Source: Endozoicomonas sp. G2_1 (GTDB lineage: Bacteria; Pseudomonadota; Gammaproteobacteria; Enterobacterales; Alteromonadaceae). From it: a stretch of 64,000 bases of DNA. Of this stretch, positions 47,030-56,995 are shown piece after piece. Below the pieces are notes generated by a model. It made no database searches and was not told the DNA's origin. It saw only the letters and a list, made by a program, of their open reading frames with translations. The stretch is taken from NCBI RefSeq assembly GCF_017744155.1, contig NZ_JAGHQT010000005.1, forward strand, positions 62,001 through 126,000, read 5' to 3'. The translations under genes and the position numbers were made by a program. Position 1 is the first letter of the stretch. The number at the start of each line of letters is the position of its first letter.

Positions 47030-47071
47030 GGTACTACTCAGTACCGGAGCATTATGGTACTATCCAGTACC
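47030..47071. promoter_or_regulatory. Two perfect palindromic operators between the pump and tetR
   Basis: GGTACT-N4-AGTACC occurs twice, at 47030-47045 and 47056-47071, with centres 26 bases apart, just before the tetR start and upstream of the pump operon. Dimeric TetR proteins bind such sites, so autoregulation plus repression of the efflux genes is the simplest reading. Confidence 0.8.
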
Positions 47072-47106
47072 AATGTCAATCACCGTTTTATTTGGTTAAA
47101 TGAAAA

Positions 47107-47733
47107 ATGTCTGAAACAACCAGTAATTCAATTAAAAGTGCGTTATCTGAACGTGGTATTTTGGTACTTAAAGCTGCACAAGCGATGTTTTTGCAGCACG
47201 GCTATGATGCAACATCGTTAGAGATGGTGATCAAAGAGTCAGGTGGTTCACGTCGCACCATCTACAACGAATTTGGCAATAAAGAGGGTTTGTTTAAAGC
47301 GGTTATTTTGTCGAAAGTTGAAGATGTTCGTCTGCGACTTGATGATGTTTCAGAAGACGCTGATATTGAAACGACGCTTATCTATGTTTGTCGTCGATTT
47401 TTAAGCAGTATTTTAACACCAGAGTCATTGGCTATGTTTAGACTACTGATTAGCAAAGTTGATAAACTGCCGGATATTGGTCAAAGCGCTTATCAAGCAG
47501 GCCCTGTTACTAGTGTTGAACCTCTTGCTCAATATTTAGAAAGTCAGCGTCAAAAAGGTCTGTTAAGTTTTGATTGTGCAGACGAAGCAGGGCGGCTATT
47601 AGTTGGCATGGTTGATAATTCTATGCATATTCGCGCCATGATAGATCTGGACTATGTTCCGACCGAGCAGGAAATCGACCAGCAAGTGACTAGCGCGGTT
47701 AAGTTATTTTTATCTGGCGCGTTAAAGCGTTAG
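47107..47733 (+). CDS. TetR/AcrR-family regulator of the efflux pump
   Basis: A 208-residue TetR regulator. The HTH lies at about residues 30-60 (ATSLEMVIKESGGSRRTIYNEFGNKEGLF); the C-terminal domain is the AefR-like ligand pocket type. It is divergent from the RND genes, and two perfect GGTACT-N4-AGTACC palindromes sit between them. It should repress the pump until a substrate binds. The ligand cannot be predicted. The ATG lies immediately after a T-rich leader with no strong Shine-Dalgarno. Confidence 0.93.
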   Translation: MSETTSNSIKSALSERGILVLKAAQAMFLQHGYDATSLEMVIKESGGSRRTIYNEFGNKEGLFKAVILSKVEDVRLRLDDVSEDADIETTLIYVCRRFLSSILTPESLAMFRLLISKVDKLPDIGQSAYQAGPVTSVEPLAQYLESQRQKGLLSFDCADEAGRLLVGMVDNSMHIRAMIDLDYVPTEQEIDQQVTSAVKLFLSGALKR

Positions 47734-47743
47734 TTTTTTGAAC

Positions 47744-48172
47744 TTAATCGGGCTGGCTTTTACTTTCTTGATACTGCTCTATGGCGATAAAGACATCTCG
47801 CCAGCCTAAAATACCCATAGGTTTGTTGTCTTCGTTGACGACAGGGATACAAGAAACCTTGTGTTGATTAAAAGTTTTAATTGCCTGATATAAACTCGCC
47901 TTAGGTGACAGTGTTACTAGTTGCCGATGCATAACTTGGTGGGCGCGCTTGTTTAGCGTCGCCAAATCGCGGGTTGTTTCCGCTGCCGTCCCCAATTTAT
48001 GACTCAGCGCTTTTAGTAAGTCTCGATCTGAAATCACACCAACCAATTTATTATCTTCAACCACTAAAACATGGTGAAACTTGTGAGTTTGAAACAGTTC
48101 ACGGACCTGCGCCAAGGTGTCATCCATGGCGACATTCACTAAGTTAGTTGTCATTAACTGCTCAATAATCAT
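47744..48172 (-). CDS. Tandem CBS-domain protein
   Basis: A 142-residue protein made of two CBS repeats (about 8-60 and 78-135). The first holds VGVISDRDLLKAL (about 43-55) and the second ends with MGILGWRDVF. CBS pairs bind adenine nucleotides and gate channels or enzymes. It is divergent from the DUF1538 operon across a 182-base spacer, and that operon also ends in a CBS gene, so the two probably serve the same system. AAGGA precedes the ATG. It is convergent with tetR, 10 bases apart. Confidence 0.9.
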   Translation of the reverse strand: MIIEQLMTTNLVNVAMDDTLAQVRELFQTHKFHHVLVVEDNKLVGVISDRDLLKALSHKLGTAAETTRDLATLNKRAHQVMHRQLVTLSPKASLYQAIKTFNQHKVSCIPVVNEDNKPMGILGWRDVFIAIEQYQESKSQPD

Positions 48173-48354
48173 GATTAACGTTCCTTACACCTGAATGTTG
48201 ATTGAGGTGGCTTGGCTATATCAACCAGTATAGCGGCTTGGGTTTTAGTAAAACAATCAACACATTGTAAAATTTTGACCAAAATCAACTTTTGCTAATT
48301 GATTAACAACTATACTATTTTGGTCATCTGATTTAATCGCCAAGGAACTTTGAA

Positions 48355-49092
48355 TTGTCACAGACATTGAAAAAGCTGCTGCAATTTATGCTTGCCAGTA
48401 TGAGAGATTTAGCACCGATTATCGCGGTGATTTTGTTCTTTCAACTGGTCATTATTCAACAGCCATTGCCTAATTTAGGGCAATTGTTAATTGGGGTGCT
48501 ATTTGTCCTGTTGGGGCTAACCTTTTTTATCCACGGTCTTGAGCAAGGACTATTCCCAATTGGTGAAACTATGGCTCATGCCTTCGCCAAAAAGGGCAGT
48601 GTTTTTTGGCTCTTAGTATTTGCCTTTGCTTTGGGCTTTGGCACCACGGTCGCGGAGCCAGCACTGATTGCGGTTGCTGCTGAAGCAGCCAAAGTTGCCG
48701 CTAGTGGCGAGATGATCGCCAGTACTGAACAAGCGATGTCTGAATACGCCACAGGTTTGCGCTTTACGGTTGCTTTGTCGGTTGGTTTAGCGATAGTGCT
48801 TGGCGTTTTTCGCATTCTTAAAGGTTGGCCAATCCAGTGGTTGATTATCGGCGGTTATATTCTTGTTGTGATCATGACTATTTTCGCACCGGTCGAGATT
48901 ATTGGTATTGCCTATGACTCTGGCGGTGTCACTACCTCAACGATTACAGTGCCTTTAGTCACTGCACTCGGGGTTGGCTTAGCGTCTTCAATTAAAGGGC
49001 GCAACCCGATGATTGACGGCTTTGGTTTGATTGCGCTGGCGTCGCTTACCCCAATGATTTTCGTTATGGCCTACGGCATGGTGATGTTATGA
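48355..49092 (+). CDS. DUF1538 membrane protein, subunit A
   Basis: A 245-residue polytopic protein with about seven hydrophobic segments. Two blocks recur in its neighbour: [12 protein letters not shown] (about 99-110) and [16 protein letters not shown] (about 184-199). Conserved acidic and Ser/Thr residues within membrane segments suggest an ion- or solute-binding site. The DUF1538 family has no established function that I know. The start is TTG, with AAGGA 8 bases before it. Its stop overlaps the start of the paralogue (ATGA), so the two are probably made together and form a heteromer. Confidence 0.85.
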   Translation: MSQTLKKLLQFMLASMRDLAPIIAVILFFQLVIIQQPLPNLGQLLIGVLFVLLGLTFFIHGLEQGLFPIGETMAHAFAKKGSVFWLLVFAFALGFGTTVAEPALIAVAAEAAKVAASGEMIASTEQAMSEYATGLRFTVALSVGLAIVLGVFRILKGWPIQWLIIGGYILVVIMTIFAPVEIIGIAYDSGGVTTSTITVPLVTALGVGLASSIKGRNPMIDGFGLIALASLTPMIFVMAYGMVML

Positions 49093-49892
49093 GTTTAATC
49101 GATATGCTAAGCCAAATCGGCACAACCATTCTTGCAACGGTTCGCGATGTGTTGCCGATTGCCGCTATTTTATTTGGTTTTCAATTTGCCATTATTCGCA
49201 AACCAATTCCAAACTTAGGCAAAGTGCTTGCGGGATTTGTTTGGGTACTTATCGGCTTGTCGCTATTTTTAATTGGTCTTGAGTGGGCGTTGTTTCCACT
49301 GGGCAAGTTAATGGCCCAGCAGCTTACCGACCCTGTCTTTATTTCTGGATTAACCGAGGCGGGCAGCGAAGCGCAAGCGGCAATTGAATTACATTGGCAA
49401 GATTATGCTTGGGTCTATGTCTTCGCCTTTTTAATTGGCTTTAGTACGACAATTGCAGAGCCATCTCTAATTGCGGTCGCGATTAAAGCGAATGAAGTTT
49501 CTGGTGGCGCGATTGGTATTTGGGGGTTGCGCATAGCGGTGGCGTTTGGTGTTGCCATTGGTATTTCACTCGGATGTTACCGCATTGTCGTCGGCGACCC
49601 TATTCATTGGTATATCCTAGTTGGTTATGTCGTTGTGGTTATTCAAACCGTATTTGCGCCTAAGCTTATCGTGCCATTGGCCTATGATTCAGGCGGCGTT
49701 ACTACTTCAACGGTTACCGTGCCTTTAGTTGCCGCACTTGGCTTGGGTTTGGCTGAAACCGTACCCGGCAGAAGCCCGCTAATCGATGGTTTTGGCTTAA
49801 TTGCCTTTGCTAGCTTATTTCCGATTATGTCTGTAATGGCTTACGCCCAATTATCTGAATTTATTGCTAAACGAGCAAAAACTCAGTCCTAA
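49089..49892 (+). CDS. DUF1538 membrane protein, subunit B
   Basis: A 267-residue paralogue of the preceding gene product, with the same order of helices and the blocks [12 protein letters not shown] and [16 protein letters not shown]. It differs by a longer loop after the third helix (about 78-105). The paired duplication fits a transporter with two pseudo-symmetric subunits. Coupled to subunit A by an ATGA overlap; a PII-like gene follows 41 bases later. Substrate and direction are unknown. Confidence 0.85.
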   Translation: MSLIDMLSQIGTTILATVRDVLPIAAILFGFQFAIIRKPIPNLGKVLAGFVWVLIGLSLFLIGLEWALFPLGKLMAQQLTDPVFISGLTEAGSEAQAAIELHWQDYAWVYVFAFLIGFSTTIAEPSLIAVAIKANEVSGGAIGIWGLRIAVAFGVAIGISLGCYRIVVGDPIHWYILVGYVVVVIQTVFAPKLIVPLAYDSGGVTTSTVTVPLVAALGLGLAETVPGRSPLIDGFGLIAFASLFPIMSVMAYAQLSEFIAKRAKTQS

Positions 49893-49933
49893 ACAAATTT
49901 ATTGATAAATGCCGCAAAGGCATGGAGAGAACA

Positions 49934-50284
49934 ATGCATTTTAAAGCGATAATAGTGTTCGTTGAAGATAGCGTCACTGACGATGTTATGGCTGCAGCGC
50001 GTGAAGCGGGTGCTACAGGGGCGACTGTAATCAGCAATGCGCGTGGTGAAGGGTTAAAGCAAAGCAAAACATTTTTTGGCTTGAGTTTAGAGAGTCAACG
50101 AGATGTTTTGATGTTTTTAGTTGAAGAACACCTGAGTAGAAAAATATTGGAAACCATCGCCAAAGTCGGTGAATTCGATGAGAAACCAGGCACCGGAATT
50201 GCGTTTCAAGTTGATGTTGAAGATGCCGTGGGAGTTAGCCATCAAATTAGTCAATTAAGTTCAACTGTGGAGAATGAACTGTGA
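49934..50284 (+). CDS. PII-like signalling protein
   Basis: A 116-residue GlnB-fold protein. The ferredoxin-like core begins MHFKAIIVFVED; GATGATVI (residues 24-31) resembles the start of the T-loop region and PGTGIAFQVDV the C-terminal strand. The uridylylated Tyr of GlnB is absent and the T-loop is short, so it is a PII-like rather than a canonical nitrogen regulator. Such proteins bind nucleotides and dock on transporters, which fits the DUF1538 genes just upstream. The ATG at 49934 is preferred: GGAGAG lies before it, while the ATG four codons earlier contains that site. Confidence 0.85.
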   Translation: MHFKAIIVFVEDSVTDDVMAAAREAGATGATVISNARGEGLKQSKTFFGLSLESQRDVLMFLVEEHLSRKILETIAKVGEFDEKPGTGIAFQVDVEDAVGVSHQISQLSSTVENEL

Positions 50285-50685
50285 GTACAGATAATCGAGT
50301 AAAAGCAAAAGATGTAATGTCGCAAGACTTTGTCATGCTTGATGGCATGCAAACGGCACGCGATGCCATTGTTGCCATGAAAGAGCACAATACTGAAGTT
50401 GTCATCGTTAAAAAACGCGATCAGCACGACGCTTATGGCATTGTTATTTTGGCAGATATTGCCAAACAAGTGCTTGCGAAAGATAAGTCACTAGATCGGG
50501 TTAATATTTATGAAATTATGGCAAAACCTGTTATTACAGTACCACCCGAAATGGACGTTCGTTACTGTGCTCGTTTGTTTGAGCGCTTTAATATCTCTTG
50601 TGCGCCAGTGATTGAAGCAGAAGAAATTCTCGGTTTAGCAGGTTATCGCGAATTATTGCTTAAAGAATTTGAAGCTTTGAGTTAA
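50281..50685 (+). CDS. CBS-domain protein, last gene of the DUF1538 operon
   Basis: A 134-residue protein with two CBS repeats (about 7-60 and 76-130). The first includes VKAKDVMSQDF and YGIVILADIAKQVL. The GTG start overlaps the TGA of the PII-like gene (GTGA). Adenine nucleotide binding is expected. Together with the PII-like protein it would give the membrane proteins two nucleotide-sensing inputs. It is distinct in sequence from the divergent CBS protein at 47744. Confidence 0.88.
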   Translation: MSTDNRVKAKDVMSQDFVMLDGMQTARDAIVAMKEHNTEVVIVKKRDQHDAYGIVILADIAKQVLAKDKSLDRVNIYEIMAKPVITVPPEMDVRYCARLFERFNISCAPVIEAEEILGLAGYRELLLKEFEALS

Positions 50686-50781
50686 TACTATTAGGCAATG
50701 TGTACTTGGTCTGACAGCAGTAATCTAAATTAAGTAACTGTCAGATCAAGTGTAAGCTAGGATCGCTTTTGGGCAAGAAAG

Positions 50782-52059
50782 CTATAGATCTAGATCTTTA
50801 ATTGCTTTTTCAAACTCGTTGATTTTTTTACACATATCATTTCCGTCTTCAAGTTCAATTTTTTCCATATCAGTGATTAAGTCTAAGTGTCTATACTTCC
50901 AGTTACTTTGACGCTTCATTTGATATATATCAGCAACACGTTCAGTTATGCTGTGGTATCTTTCGTCTCCCCTGCGACTTACATTTATTGATAACTTGTA
51001 AAATACCGAACCGACCTCATTTTTAGTTCTTTCAAATTTTAGGTAATAAGGCCATGCACCTGATGATGGTTGATGCTTTTTATACATCAATATGACTGAA
51101 TCGTAGTAAATACAAGTTACAAAATGTGGAAAGCTTTTGGTTAATTCTTCATTGAATAAATCAAATTCATTTAAGCCGTGTAGATGAGCAAAAATTTCAT
51201 GATTTTGTTGAATCACTTCACATATTTTAAGCTCTTCACTTTTTAGCTTACACTTGGGAATAATTTTTCCAAAAAATACATCTGGTGTTATATTGATTAA
51301 CGCTATATTTTTATTGCCAACTTTAATTTTTTCTGTTTCAAGTGCTCTGATTGTATTACAGTGCGATTTTGAGATTTGGTTTAATTTAGAGTTAAATTCC
51401 CGGTAGTAAGGCTCACGTTTTTCAGACCAATCACCAAAAACGTATTGACATAGATCTTTTAATTGGATTTCTTGTTTGTTGTTTAAAAGCCCTCGATTAA
51501 ACAAGTCGTCTAAAGCATCTTCCAACCATGTATCATCAATATGAACGAAGCGGTCATCATATTCTTCATGATGTTTTAAGTAGCTATCAGATAATATGAA
51601 AACTTTATTCCACTTTTCATAGTTACTATCCACCCAATCAGCGTAGCTTTTTAGTTGGTTATTGTGGACACTTGTGCCGTCTTTACGCTCTATGACAATC
51701 ACTGTTTTTTCATTTGGAATAAAAACAGCTATGTCTATTCGTCCCTTTCCAGTGCTCAACTCACGGATTATTTTCGAGTTTGAAGTTGAAAGAGTCGCGA
51801 TGTTAAATAGAGATTTAAAGTTTTTGATTTGCTCAGGTGATGCTGAATTGCAAGTGTAATTTAGTAACGCCTTCAAAAAGTAGCCATTTAATTGGTGAGA
51901 GGCAGCAGGATTCAATAACCAGGATAAAATGTCTGATTTTCTGTTTTCATCCATTGTTATCAACTCAAATACTGAATCTTCGCTACAGCGAGTTGATAAA
52001 GCTTGAAAATCTTTGTCAAAGGTTAAATTACACAAGTCATTCAATAGGTTTTTTTTCAT
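50782..52059 (-). CDS. PD-(D/E)XK nuclease-family protein
   Basis: A 425-residue protein of the PDDEXK_4 type. GRIDIAVFIPNEK supplies the Asp and VIVIERKDGT the E-x-K pair (about 107-130), the metal site of this nuclease fold. The C-terminal 200 residues have no motif I recognise. It is more AT-rich than the surrounding core genes, and stands alone with its own spacer on both sides, suggesting horizontal arrival. Single-gene members are found in defence islands and may act in phage resistance or DNA repair; neither is shown here. Confidence 0.78.
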   Translation of the reverse strand: MKKNLLNDLCNLTFDKDFQALSTRCSEDSVFELITMDENRKSDILSWLLNPAASHQLNGYFLKALLNYTCNSASPEQIKNFKSLFNIATLSTSNSKIIRELSTGKGRIDIAVFIPNEKTVIVIERKDGTSVHNNQLKSYADWVDSNYEKWNKVFILSDSYLKHHEEYDDRFVHIDDTWLEDALDDLFNRGLLNNKQEIQLKDLCQYVFGDWSEKREPYYREFNSKLNQISKSHCNTIRALETEKIKVGNKNIALINITPDVFFGKIIPKCKLKSEELKICEVIQQNHEIFAHLHGLNEFDLFNEELTKSFPHFVTCIYYDSVILMYKKHQPSSGAWPYYLKFERTKNEVGSVFYKLSINVSRRGDERYHSITERVADIYQMKRQSNWKYRHLDLITDMEKIELEDGNDMCKKINEFEKAIKDLDL

Positions 52060-52152
52060 TGTATTAACTCAAAAGGTTGTGTTGATGCAGCCTAGGTTGT
52101 TAATTAAGTGTTTTTTAGAGTAAGAGAGTGTCTATGCTAGCGAGCATGAAAC

Positions 52153-52539
52153 TTATAGATATTTAAAAATCGCCTCAACGCCATTGCCAATTGGGTCTTT
52201 GAAGAACAACTGATGGGCCTTTATATCCGCCAAGTATACCGCTTGATACTCAATGGCTTGTTGTTCAAGTTGTTGAACTAAATTATCTTTTTCGGTCAGT
52301 GATACTTCAAAGGCGATGTGATCTAAATATTGATTAGCAACAGGTGCTTGGTGTTGATTGCTTTCAGTGAGATGAATCAACGCGTCTTGGTCATTGCCTG
52401 CTGGATAAAGCCAAAAACCACGGCGAGCAAAGTTTGGGCGAGGACCTACTTCAACATTAAACAGCCGACAGTAGAAATTTTTCACTTCCAGCAAAACAGG
52501 GTACGGTGCGCTGATGTTAATATGATCAATTCTTAACAC
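52153..52539 (-). CDS. VOC-superfamily (glyoxalase-like) protein
   Basis: A 128-residue protein with the paired beta-alpha-beta-beta-beta units of the VOC fold. RIDHINIS at the start and YLDHIAFEV near the middle give the metal-type His positions, and GNGVEAIFKYL closes the second unit with a Glu. A small dioxygenase, isomerase or antibiotic-binding protein is possible. The frame opens with GTG; AGGA lies about 9 bases before it and no ATG gives a full domain. No functional partner is adjacent. Confidence 0.8.
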   Translation of the reverse strand: MLRIDHINISAPYPVLLEVKNFYCRLFNVEVGPRPNFARRGFWLYPAGNDQDALIHLTESNQHQAPVANQYLDHIAFEVSLTEKDNLVQQLEQQAIEYQAVYLADIKAHQLFFKDPIGNGVEAIFKYL

Positions 52540-52578
52540 TAAATCATCTTCCTTGTTTAAATCGAAACTCTATCTGTG

Positions 52579-53517
52579 TCAGTCGCTATAATTTGACTTA
52601 ATTCCTAACTCCTGCAAGAAGCTAGTAAAAAATACTAAGTCTTGAAATAGTGCTTCAATAGTTTCAAAGTCAGTCACAGCTGTATTCAGAACAGGCTCAA
52701 ATAAATCCCTACTTTCGGGGATTGCAATGTAAACATTTTGGTCAACAAAAGACAAAGACAACGGGATACTTTGCTTTTGATTTCGATATCCAACCAATTT
52801 CATCATCAGCTCATGCGTTAAAATTTGTAATATAGCATCAGGCGCTGAGCTTATAACGGTGAAATTCTGGCTAAATTCATTTTCTGGCAATGCTACTTTT
52901 TGACCAAAGCGGGTCTTGCTCAAATGACCAAATAGTTTTTCTTTAATTCCTTGCGTACTACTTTCTTGCGGCAATATATAACTGCAATGAGAAAAAGGCA
53001 TGTCGCATTGCGCTTTTAGGAACAAGCCTTTAAAAATAGGTTTTCGCTGCGAGCCACCTTGTTCTGCAAGAAAAATTTGGCTAACGCAAAGCTCTGACAT
53101 TTCAACCTGAAAACCACCGAGCTCGCCATTAATAAGATCTTCACCGTGGTAGCTATCTATTTTTTTATCGTACAGGCCGCTTTTTTCAAACCATTCTTGC
53201 GTGATAAATTTGTTTTTATGCCAACGCAGTGACGGGTTAATTTCATTCAACAGAGTCGACATAATGTGTTTTTTATAACGAGCTCGGTATTTATCCCAAC
53301 TCAATTTAAAAGCAACGGTGCAATATATCATAATTGCAGACAGCACTATCAATAGTAGTGCGGAATCGAATCCTGAAAATACCGTAATAAAAAACGCTCC
53401 AACAAAAAGGACAAGTGCGTTTTTCTTTTTTAATGTCGCTAAGCGAAGATCTTCTAATGGTGCTAACTTGGGCTTTAAATGTTGCTCGAATAGCAGCTTT
53501 AACTGTTCAGTATCCAC
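52579..53517 (-). CDS. DUF3137-like membrane protein
   Basis: A 312-residue protein with a charged N-terminus, two membrane segments (about residues 33-50 and 53-73) and a large soluble C-terminal domain. It resembles the DUF3137 family, of unknown function. The frame continues upstream to a TTG that would overlap ubiB by 26 bases; the GTG at 53517 has AGGGGA directly upstream and starts after the ubiB stop, so it is preferred. It may be cotranscribed with ubiB, but no link to ubiquinone synthesis is known. Confidence 0.72.
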   Translation of the reverse strand: MDTEQLKLLFEQHLKPKLAPLEDLRLATLKKKNALVLFVGAFFITVFSGFDSALLLIVLSAIMIYCTVAFKLSWDKYRARYKKHIMSTLLNEINPSLRWHKNKFITQEWFEKSGLYDKKIDSYHGEDLINGELGGFQVEMSELCVSQIFLAEQGGSQRKPIFKGLFLKAQCDMPFSHCSYILPQESSTQGIKEKLFGHLSKTRFGQKVALPENEFSQNFTVISSAPDAILQILTHELMMKLVGYRNQKQSIPLSLSFVDQNVYIAIPESRDLFEPVLNTAVTDFETIEALFQDLVFFTSFLQELGIKSNYSD

Positions 53518-53542
53518 TTTTCCCCTAACTAGCCAATACGTC

Positions 53543-55204
53543 TTAGCTTGTGAGCGCTCGATAGCCAAATATTGTCGCTAACAGAGCGCTGGTTGCAGTC
53601 AGAACATCACTACCCGATTGATAAAACAAGGCGCTGCTTACGACTAAGCCGGCAGCGACAATACCTGAAACCAGTTTTTGGTGTTGCTGCGTTTGGTTTT
53701 GTTTTAATTCGTTTAGCAGGCGCGCTTGTTCCAACTGGGCTTGGCGGCCTGATTTTAAATAGTCGTATACCAAGTCTGGCATTTCCGGCAGTTTTTCATT
53801 CCAAAACGGCAAATTTTCTTTAATTTTAGTGAATACCGCTTGAACACCCATTTGTTCTTTGACCCAGTTTTCCAAAAACGGTTTCGCGGTTTGCCAGAGA
53901 TCGAGTTGTGGGTAAAGTTGTCGGCCTAAACCTTCAATGTAAAGCAAGGTTTTTTGCAGTAACACCAGCTGAGGTTGTACTTCCATATTGAAACGGCGGG
54001 CGGTGTTAAACAGGTTGACTAACACTTGGCCAAACGAAATTTCCGACAGCGGCTTTTCGAATATCGGCTCGCAAACGGTGCGAATGGCAAATTCAAATTC
54101 GTCGACGTTAGTACTCGCTGGCACCCAACCTGAGTCGACGTGTAACTCGGCAACCTTGCGGTAGTCGCGATTGAAAAAGGCGACAAAATTTTCAGCTAAA
54201 TAGCGTTTATCTTCCCGTTGCAGGGTGCCGACAATACCGCAGTCAATGGCAATCCATGTGGGATCGGCAGGGTTAGTGGTATCGACAAAAACATTGCCGG
54301 GGTGCATATCAGCGTGGAAAAAACTGTCGCGGAACACTTGGGTAAAAAACACTTCGACACCGCGTTCAGCGAGTAATTTCATGTCGACGCCAAGCGCGTG
54401 CATAGTCTCAACTTCACCAACACCAACACCGTAAATACGCTCCATCACCAACACGTTTTTGTGACAGTATTGGCTAAATATTTCCGGAACGTACAAGATA
54501 TTGTCTTGCTCGTGACCTTGATTAAAATTACGTTTTAGTTGAATCGCATTGGCAGCTTCGCGCAGTAAATCGAGTTCATCAATAATGGTTTTGCGATATT
54601 CATTAACCACTTCTTTGGGGCGAAGGCGCTTGCCGTCGGGCAGCCAACGGGCAACAACGCCGGCGAACAGTTGCATCACATTAATGTCAGCCAAAATGAT
54701 TTTGTCGATACCCGGGCGCAGTACTTTAATCACTACTTTTTGTTGTTGCTGTTCGCTAGTTTCGTTTTCAGCGTCTGAAGTTAACAGAGTTGCGGTGTGG
54801 ACTTGAGCAATTGATGCCGACGCTAGTGGTGTGGTATCAAATTCGCCAAAAACGCTGTTAAAAACCTCTTCACCGAGGGCGTCTATGATGATTTGTTTGG
54901 CTTGTTCGCCATCAAAAGGCGTGACTTGGTCTTGCAACAAGGCAAGCTCGTTAGCGAAGTCGTCAGGCAGTAAATCGCGGCGTGTTGACAACATTTGGCC
55001 AAACTTGATAAAGACTGGGCCAAGTGCTTCAATTGCTAAGCGAAAACGCAGGGCTAAAGGCTTGTCTTTGTGCTTGTTACCGAGCCAAAACAGACTCAGG
55101 CGCAGTGGCTTAATGTACCAAGGCAGTGACTTTTCCGGCAGTAGTTCGTCGAGACCATAGTGCAAAAATGTTTTAACGATTTGGTAAAGTCTAACGCTGC
55201 TCAC
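53543..55204 (-). CDS. ubiB: UbiB, ABC1 atypical kinase-like ubiquinone synthesis factor
   Basis: A 553-residue ABC1/ADCK-like protein needed for ubiquinone synthesis. The KxGQ motif is [11 protein letters not shown] (about 66-76), then [16 protein letters not shown] and the DFG-like IDCGIVG. Two membrane segments close the C-terminus. Length is normal. The start is GTG with AAGG upstream and aligns with the E. coli start. The gene is last in ubiE-ubiJ-ubiB, the usual gammaproteobacterial order. It probably extracts or presents lipid intermediates to the Ubi enzymes. Confidence 0.96.
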   Translation of the reverse strand: MSSVRLYQIVKTFLHYGLDELLPEKSLPWYIKPLRLSLFWLGNKHKDKPLALRFRLAIEALGPVFIKFGQMLSTRRDLLPDDFANELALLQDQVTPFDGEQAKQIIIDALGEEVFNSVFGEFDTTPLASASIAQVHTATLLTSDAENETSEQQQQKVVIKVLRPGIDKIILADINVMQLFAGVVARWLPDGKRLRPKEVVNEYRKTIIDELDLLREAANAIQLKRNFNQGHEQDNILYVPEIFSQYCHKNVLVMERIYGVGVGEVETMHALGVDMKLLAERGVEVFFTQVFRDSFFHADMHPGNVFVDTTNPADPTWIAIDCGIVGTLQREDKRYLAENFVAFFNRDYRKVAELHVDSGWVPASTNVDEFEFAIRTVCEPIFEKPLSEISFGQVLVNLFNTARRFNMEVQPQLVLLQKTLLYIEGLGRQLYPQLDLWQTAKPFLENWVKEQMGVQAVFTKIKENLPFWNEKLPEMPDLVYDYLKSGRQAQLEQARLLNELKQNQTQQHQKLVSGIVAAGLVVSSALFYQSGSDVLTATSALLATIFGYRALTS

Positions 55205-55244
55205 AGAAATCCTTAATGGCTTTTCACTGTTGATATGATGGGAA

Positions 55245-55943
55245 TTATTCGGTTGTCGCTGTTTTCAAATCAGCTTTTGTGGCTTTTGATTTTTGTGCAA
55301 GTGTCGCAATTCGCTGTTCAAGTGCCTCAAGTTCGTTAACTACTTGTTTAACACCTTGATTAAAATTTGCTAATTCGTATTCAGTGACTACGAGTTTTTG
55401 CTCGTGAATCAACCATTCACTGGCGTCGCTCGTTACTTGTTGTTTGGCAAAATTTAGTTTACCAGAGATGTTTTCTAACAACTGACCTAGCTTAAAGGTT
55501 GGCACGTCGCCAATGTGTTTGGCGAGTTCTGATTGCCAGTCGATATTAATACTCTCTGCAATACTGGCAAACTGTTGAGCAAGTTTGAGATCACCCTGAA
55601 CGTCGAGTTTTTCTTGTTTGATTAACTCAGTCAGCTGTTGTTCGTTTTTCAGTTGCCACAGCGTTTGTAAGCTGGTTTTGATATGGCAATCACTGCCGAG
55701 TTGGCTAAGGCTTTCGGCGTTATCTTGTTCAGCGAGTTCAAGGCTTGATACTAATACCTTGCCATCACTGACTGCAATCACGAACGGCGCGTTAAATTCA
55801 GCTAACTCAACCGAGAGGCGTTTACCCTCGAGTTGTAGCCAAAGTTGGCTGCGTTTTTCTTGTGAACTATTCAAGCTCAGCGCTTTGTTGATAACAACTT
55901 CAAGCGCGCCACAAAGCGCTTGTTGCGGCATTATAAAACTCAT
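55245..55943 (-). CDS. ubiJ: UbiJ, SCP2-domain ubiquinone accessory factor
   Basis: A 232-residue protein with an N-terminal SCP2-like lipid-binding domain (about 15-110) and a C-terminal coiled coil (about 185-220). In E. coli UbiJ binds ubiquinone intermediates and, with UbiK, scaffolds the soluble Ubi complex. The assignment rests on the domain order and its place between ubiE and ubiB. The ubiE stop is 2 bases before this ATG. Sequence conservation is low, as usual for UbiJ. Confidence 0.92.
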   Translation of the reverse strand: MSFIMPQQALCGALEVVINKALSLNSSQEKRSQLWLQLEGKRLSVELAEFNAPFVIAVSDGKVLVSSLELAEQDNAESLSQLGSDCHIKTSLQTLWQLKNEQQLTELIKQEKLDVQGDLKLAQQFASIAESINIDWQSELAKHIGDVPTFKLGQLLENISGKLNFAKQQVTSDASEWLIHEQKLVVTEYELANFNQGVKQVVNELEALEQRIATLAQKSKATKADLKTATTE

Positions 55944-55945
55944 AG

Positions 55946-56740
55946 CTAGAACTTATAGCCTTTGTGCAATGCGACAATACCACCAGTCAGGTTTTTATAG
56001 TTCGTTTGCTCAAAACCGGCGTTGTTCATCATGTCTTTGAGTGTTTCTTGATCTGGGTGCATGCGAATTGATTCAGCTAAGTACTGGTAGCTATCGCCGT
56101 CTTTCGCCACTAAGTCACCCATCTTCGGCAAAATATTAAACGAGTAAAAATCGTAAGCTTTGTTGAGTAATTCGTGTTCTGGTTTTGAAAACTCTAGTAC
56201 CAGTAAACGGCCGCCTGGCTTTAATACTGAATAAATTGAGCGCAGTGCTTTGTCTTTATCGGTGACGTTGCGCAGGCCAAAAGCAATTGTCACTACGTCA
56301 AAGGTGTTTTCTTCAAATGGCAGCGCTTCGGCATTTGCTTGCACGTATTCGATGTTTTGTACCAAGCCGCGATCCCTTAATTTATCGCGACCAACATTGA
56401 GCATAGAGCTGTTGATATCGGCTAAAATAACCTTGCCATCGCGCCCTACCAACTGAGAAAACTTAGCGGTTAAATCACCAGTACCACCGGCCAAATCAAG
56501 TACCTTATTACCCGGTCGAACACCGCTGGCATCAATGGTAAAGCGCTTCCACAAGCGGTGAATACCAAATGACATTAAATCGTTCATGATGTCGTACTGT
56601 TTAGCGACCGAATGGAAAACATCGGCAACCATTGAAGCTTTTTCACTGCTCTCGACAGTTTTATAGCCAAAATGGGTGGTATTGTCCTGATTGTGTTGGT
56701 TTTCGGTTGCTGATTGGTCTGCGTTGGTTTGCTCTGACAT
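55946..56740 (-). CDS. ubiE: UbiE C-methyltransferase of ubiquinone/menaquinone synthesis
   Basis: A 264-residue SAM methyltransferase that methylates the ring of demethoxyubiquinol and, where made, demethylmenaquinol. The SAM loop is [12 protein letters not shown] (about 82-93), with the family segments [16 protein letters not shown] and [13 protein letters not shown] Gln- and Asn-rich N-terminal tail of about 20 residues precedes the conserved domain. First gene of the ubi operon; no strong Shine-Dalgarno is visible before the ATG. Confidence 0.97.
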   Translation of the reverse strand: MSEQTNADQSATENQHNQDNTTHFGYKTVESSEKASMVADVFHSVAKQYDIMNDLMSFGIHRLWKRFTIDASGVRPGNKVLDLAGGTGDLTAKFSQLVGRDGKVILADINSSMLNVGRDKLRDRGLVQNIEYVQANAEALPFEENTFDVVTIAFGLRNVTDKDKALRSIYSVLKPGGRLLVLEFSKPEHELLNKAYDFYSFNILPKMGDLVAKDGDSYQYLAESIRMHPDQETLKDMMNNAGFEQTNYKNLTGGIVALHKGYKF

Positions 56741-56867
56741 CTGGGTTCACTAACTTCGCTAAAATTAGCTCTAGTTTACTGCATGCGCTTAAAATCAACA
56801 ATGTTAACTAGGTATGATGAAGGATGTTGTTTTTTTGTAATATAAAGAAAAGTGGCTTTTGTTGTTG

Positions 56868-56898
56868 TTTTGTTATTGTTTTGTTATTGTTTTGTTTG
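56868..56898. repeat. Short tandem repeat upstream of the secreted protein gene
   Basis: TTTTGTTATTG is repeated in tandem (56868-56878, 56879-56889) with a partial third unit to 56898. It lies between ubiE and the gene at 56996 and might vary in copy number. Confidence 0.7.
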
Positions 56899-56995
56899 TC
56901 TTCTTTGGTTAGTATGCGCTTCGTAGCCAATAAACAGGGAACCTAGGCTACCTGTCTATTGGTGTGCGCTTTCAACAAATTTAAAGGATTTATTC

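Noticed and set aside
53518-53568. Longer start (TTG) for the DUF3137-like gene
   Set aside because: It overlaps ubiB and lacks a ribosome site; the GTG at 53517 has AGGGGA directly upstream.
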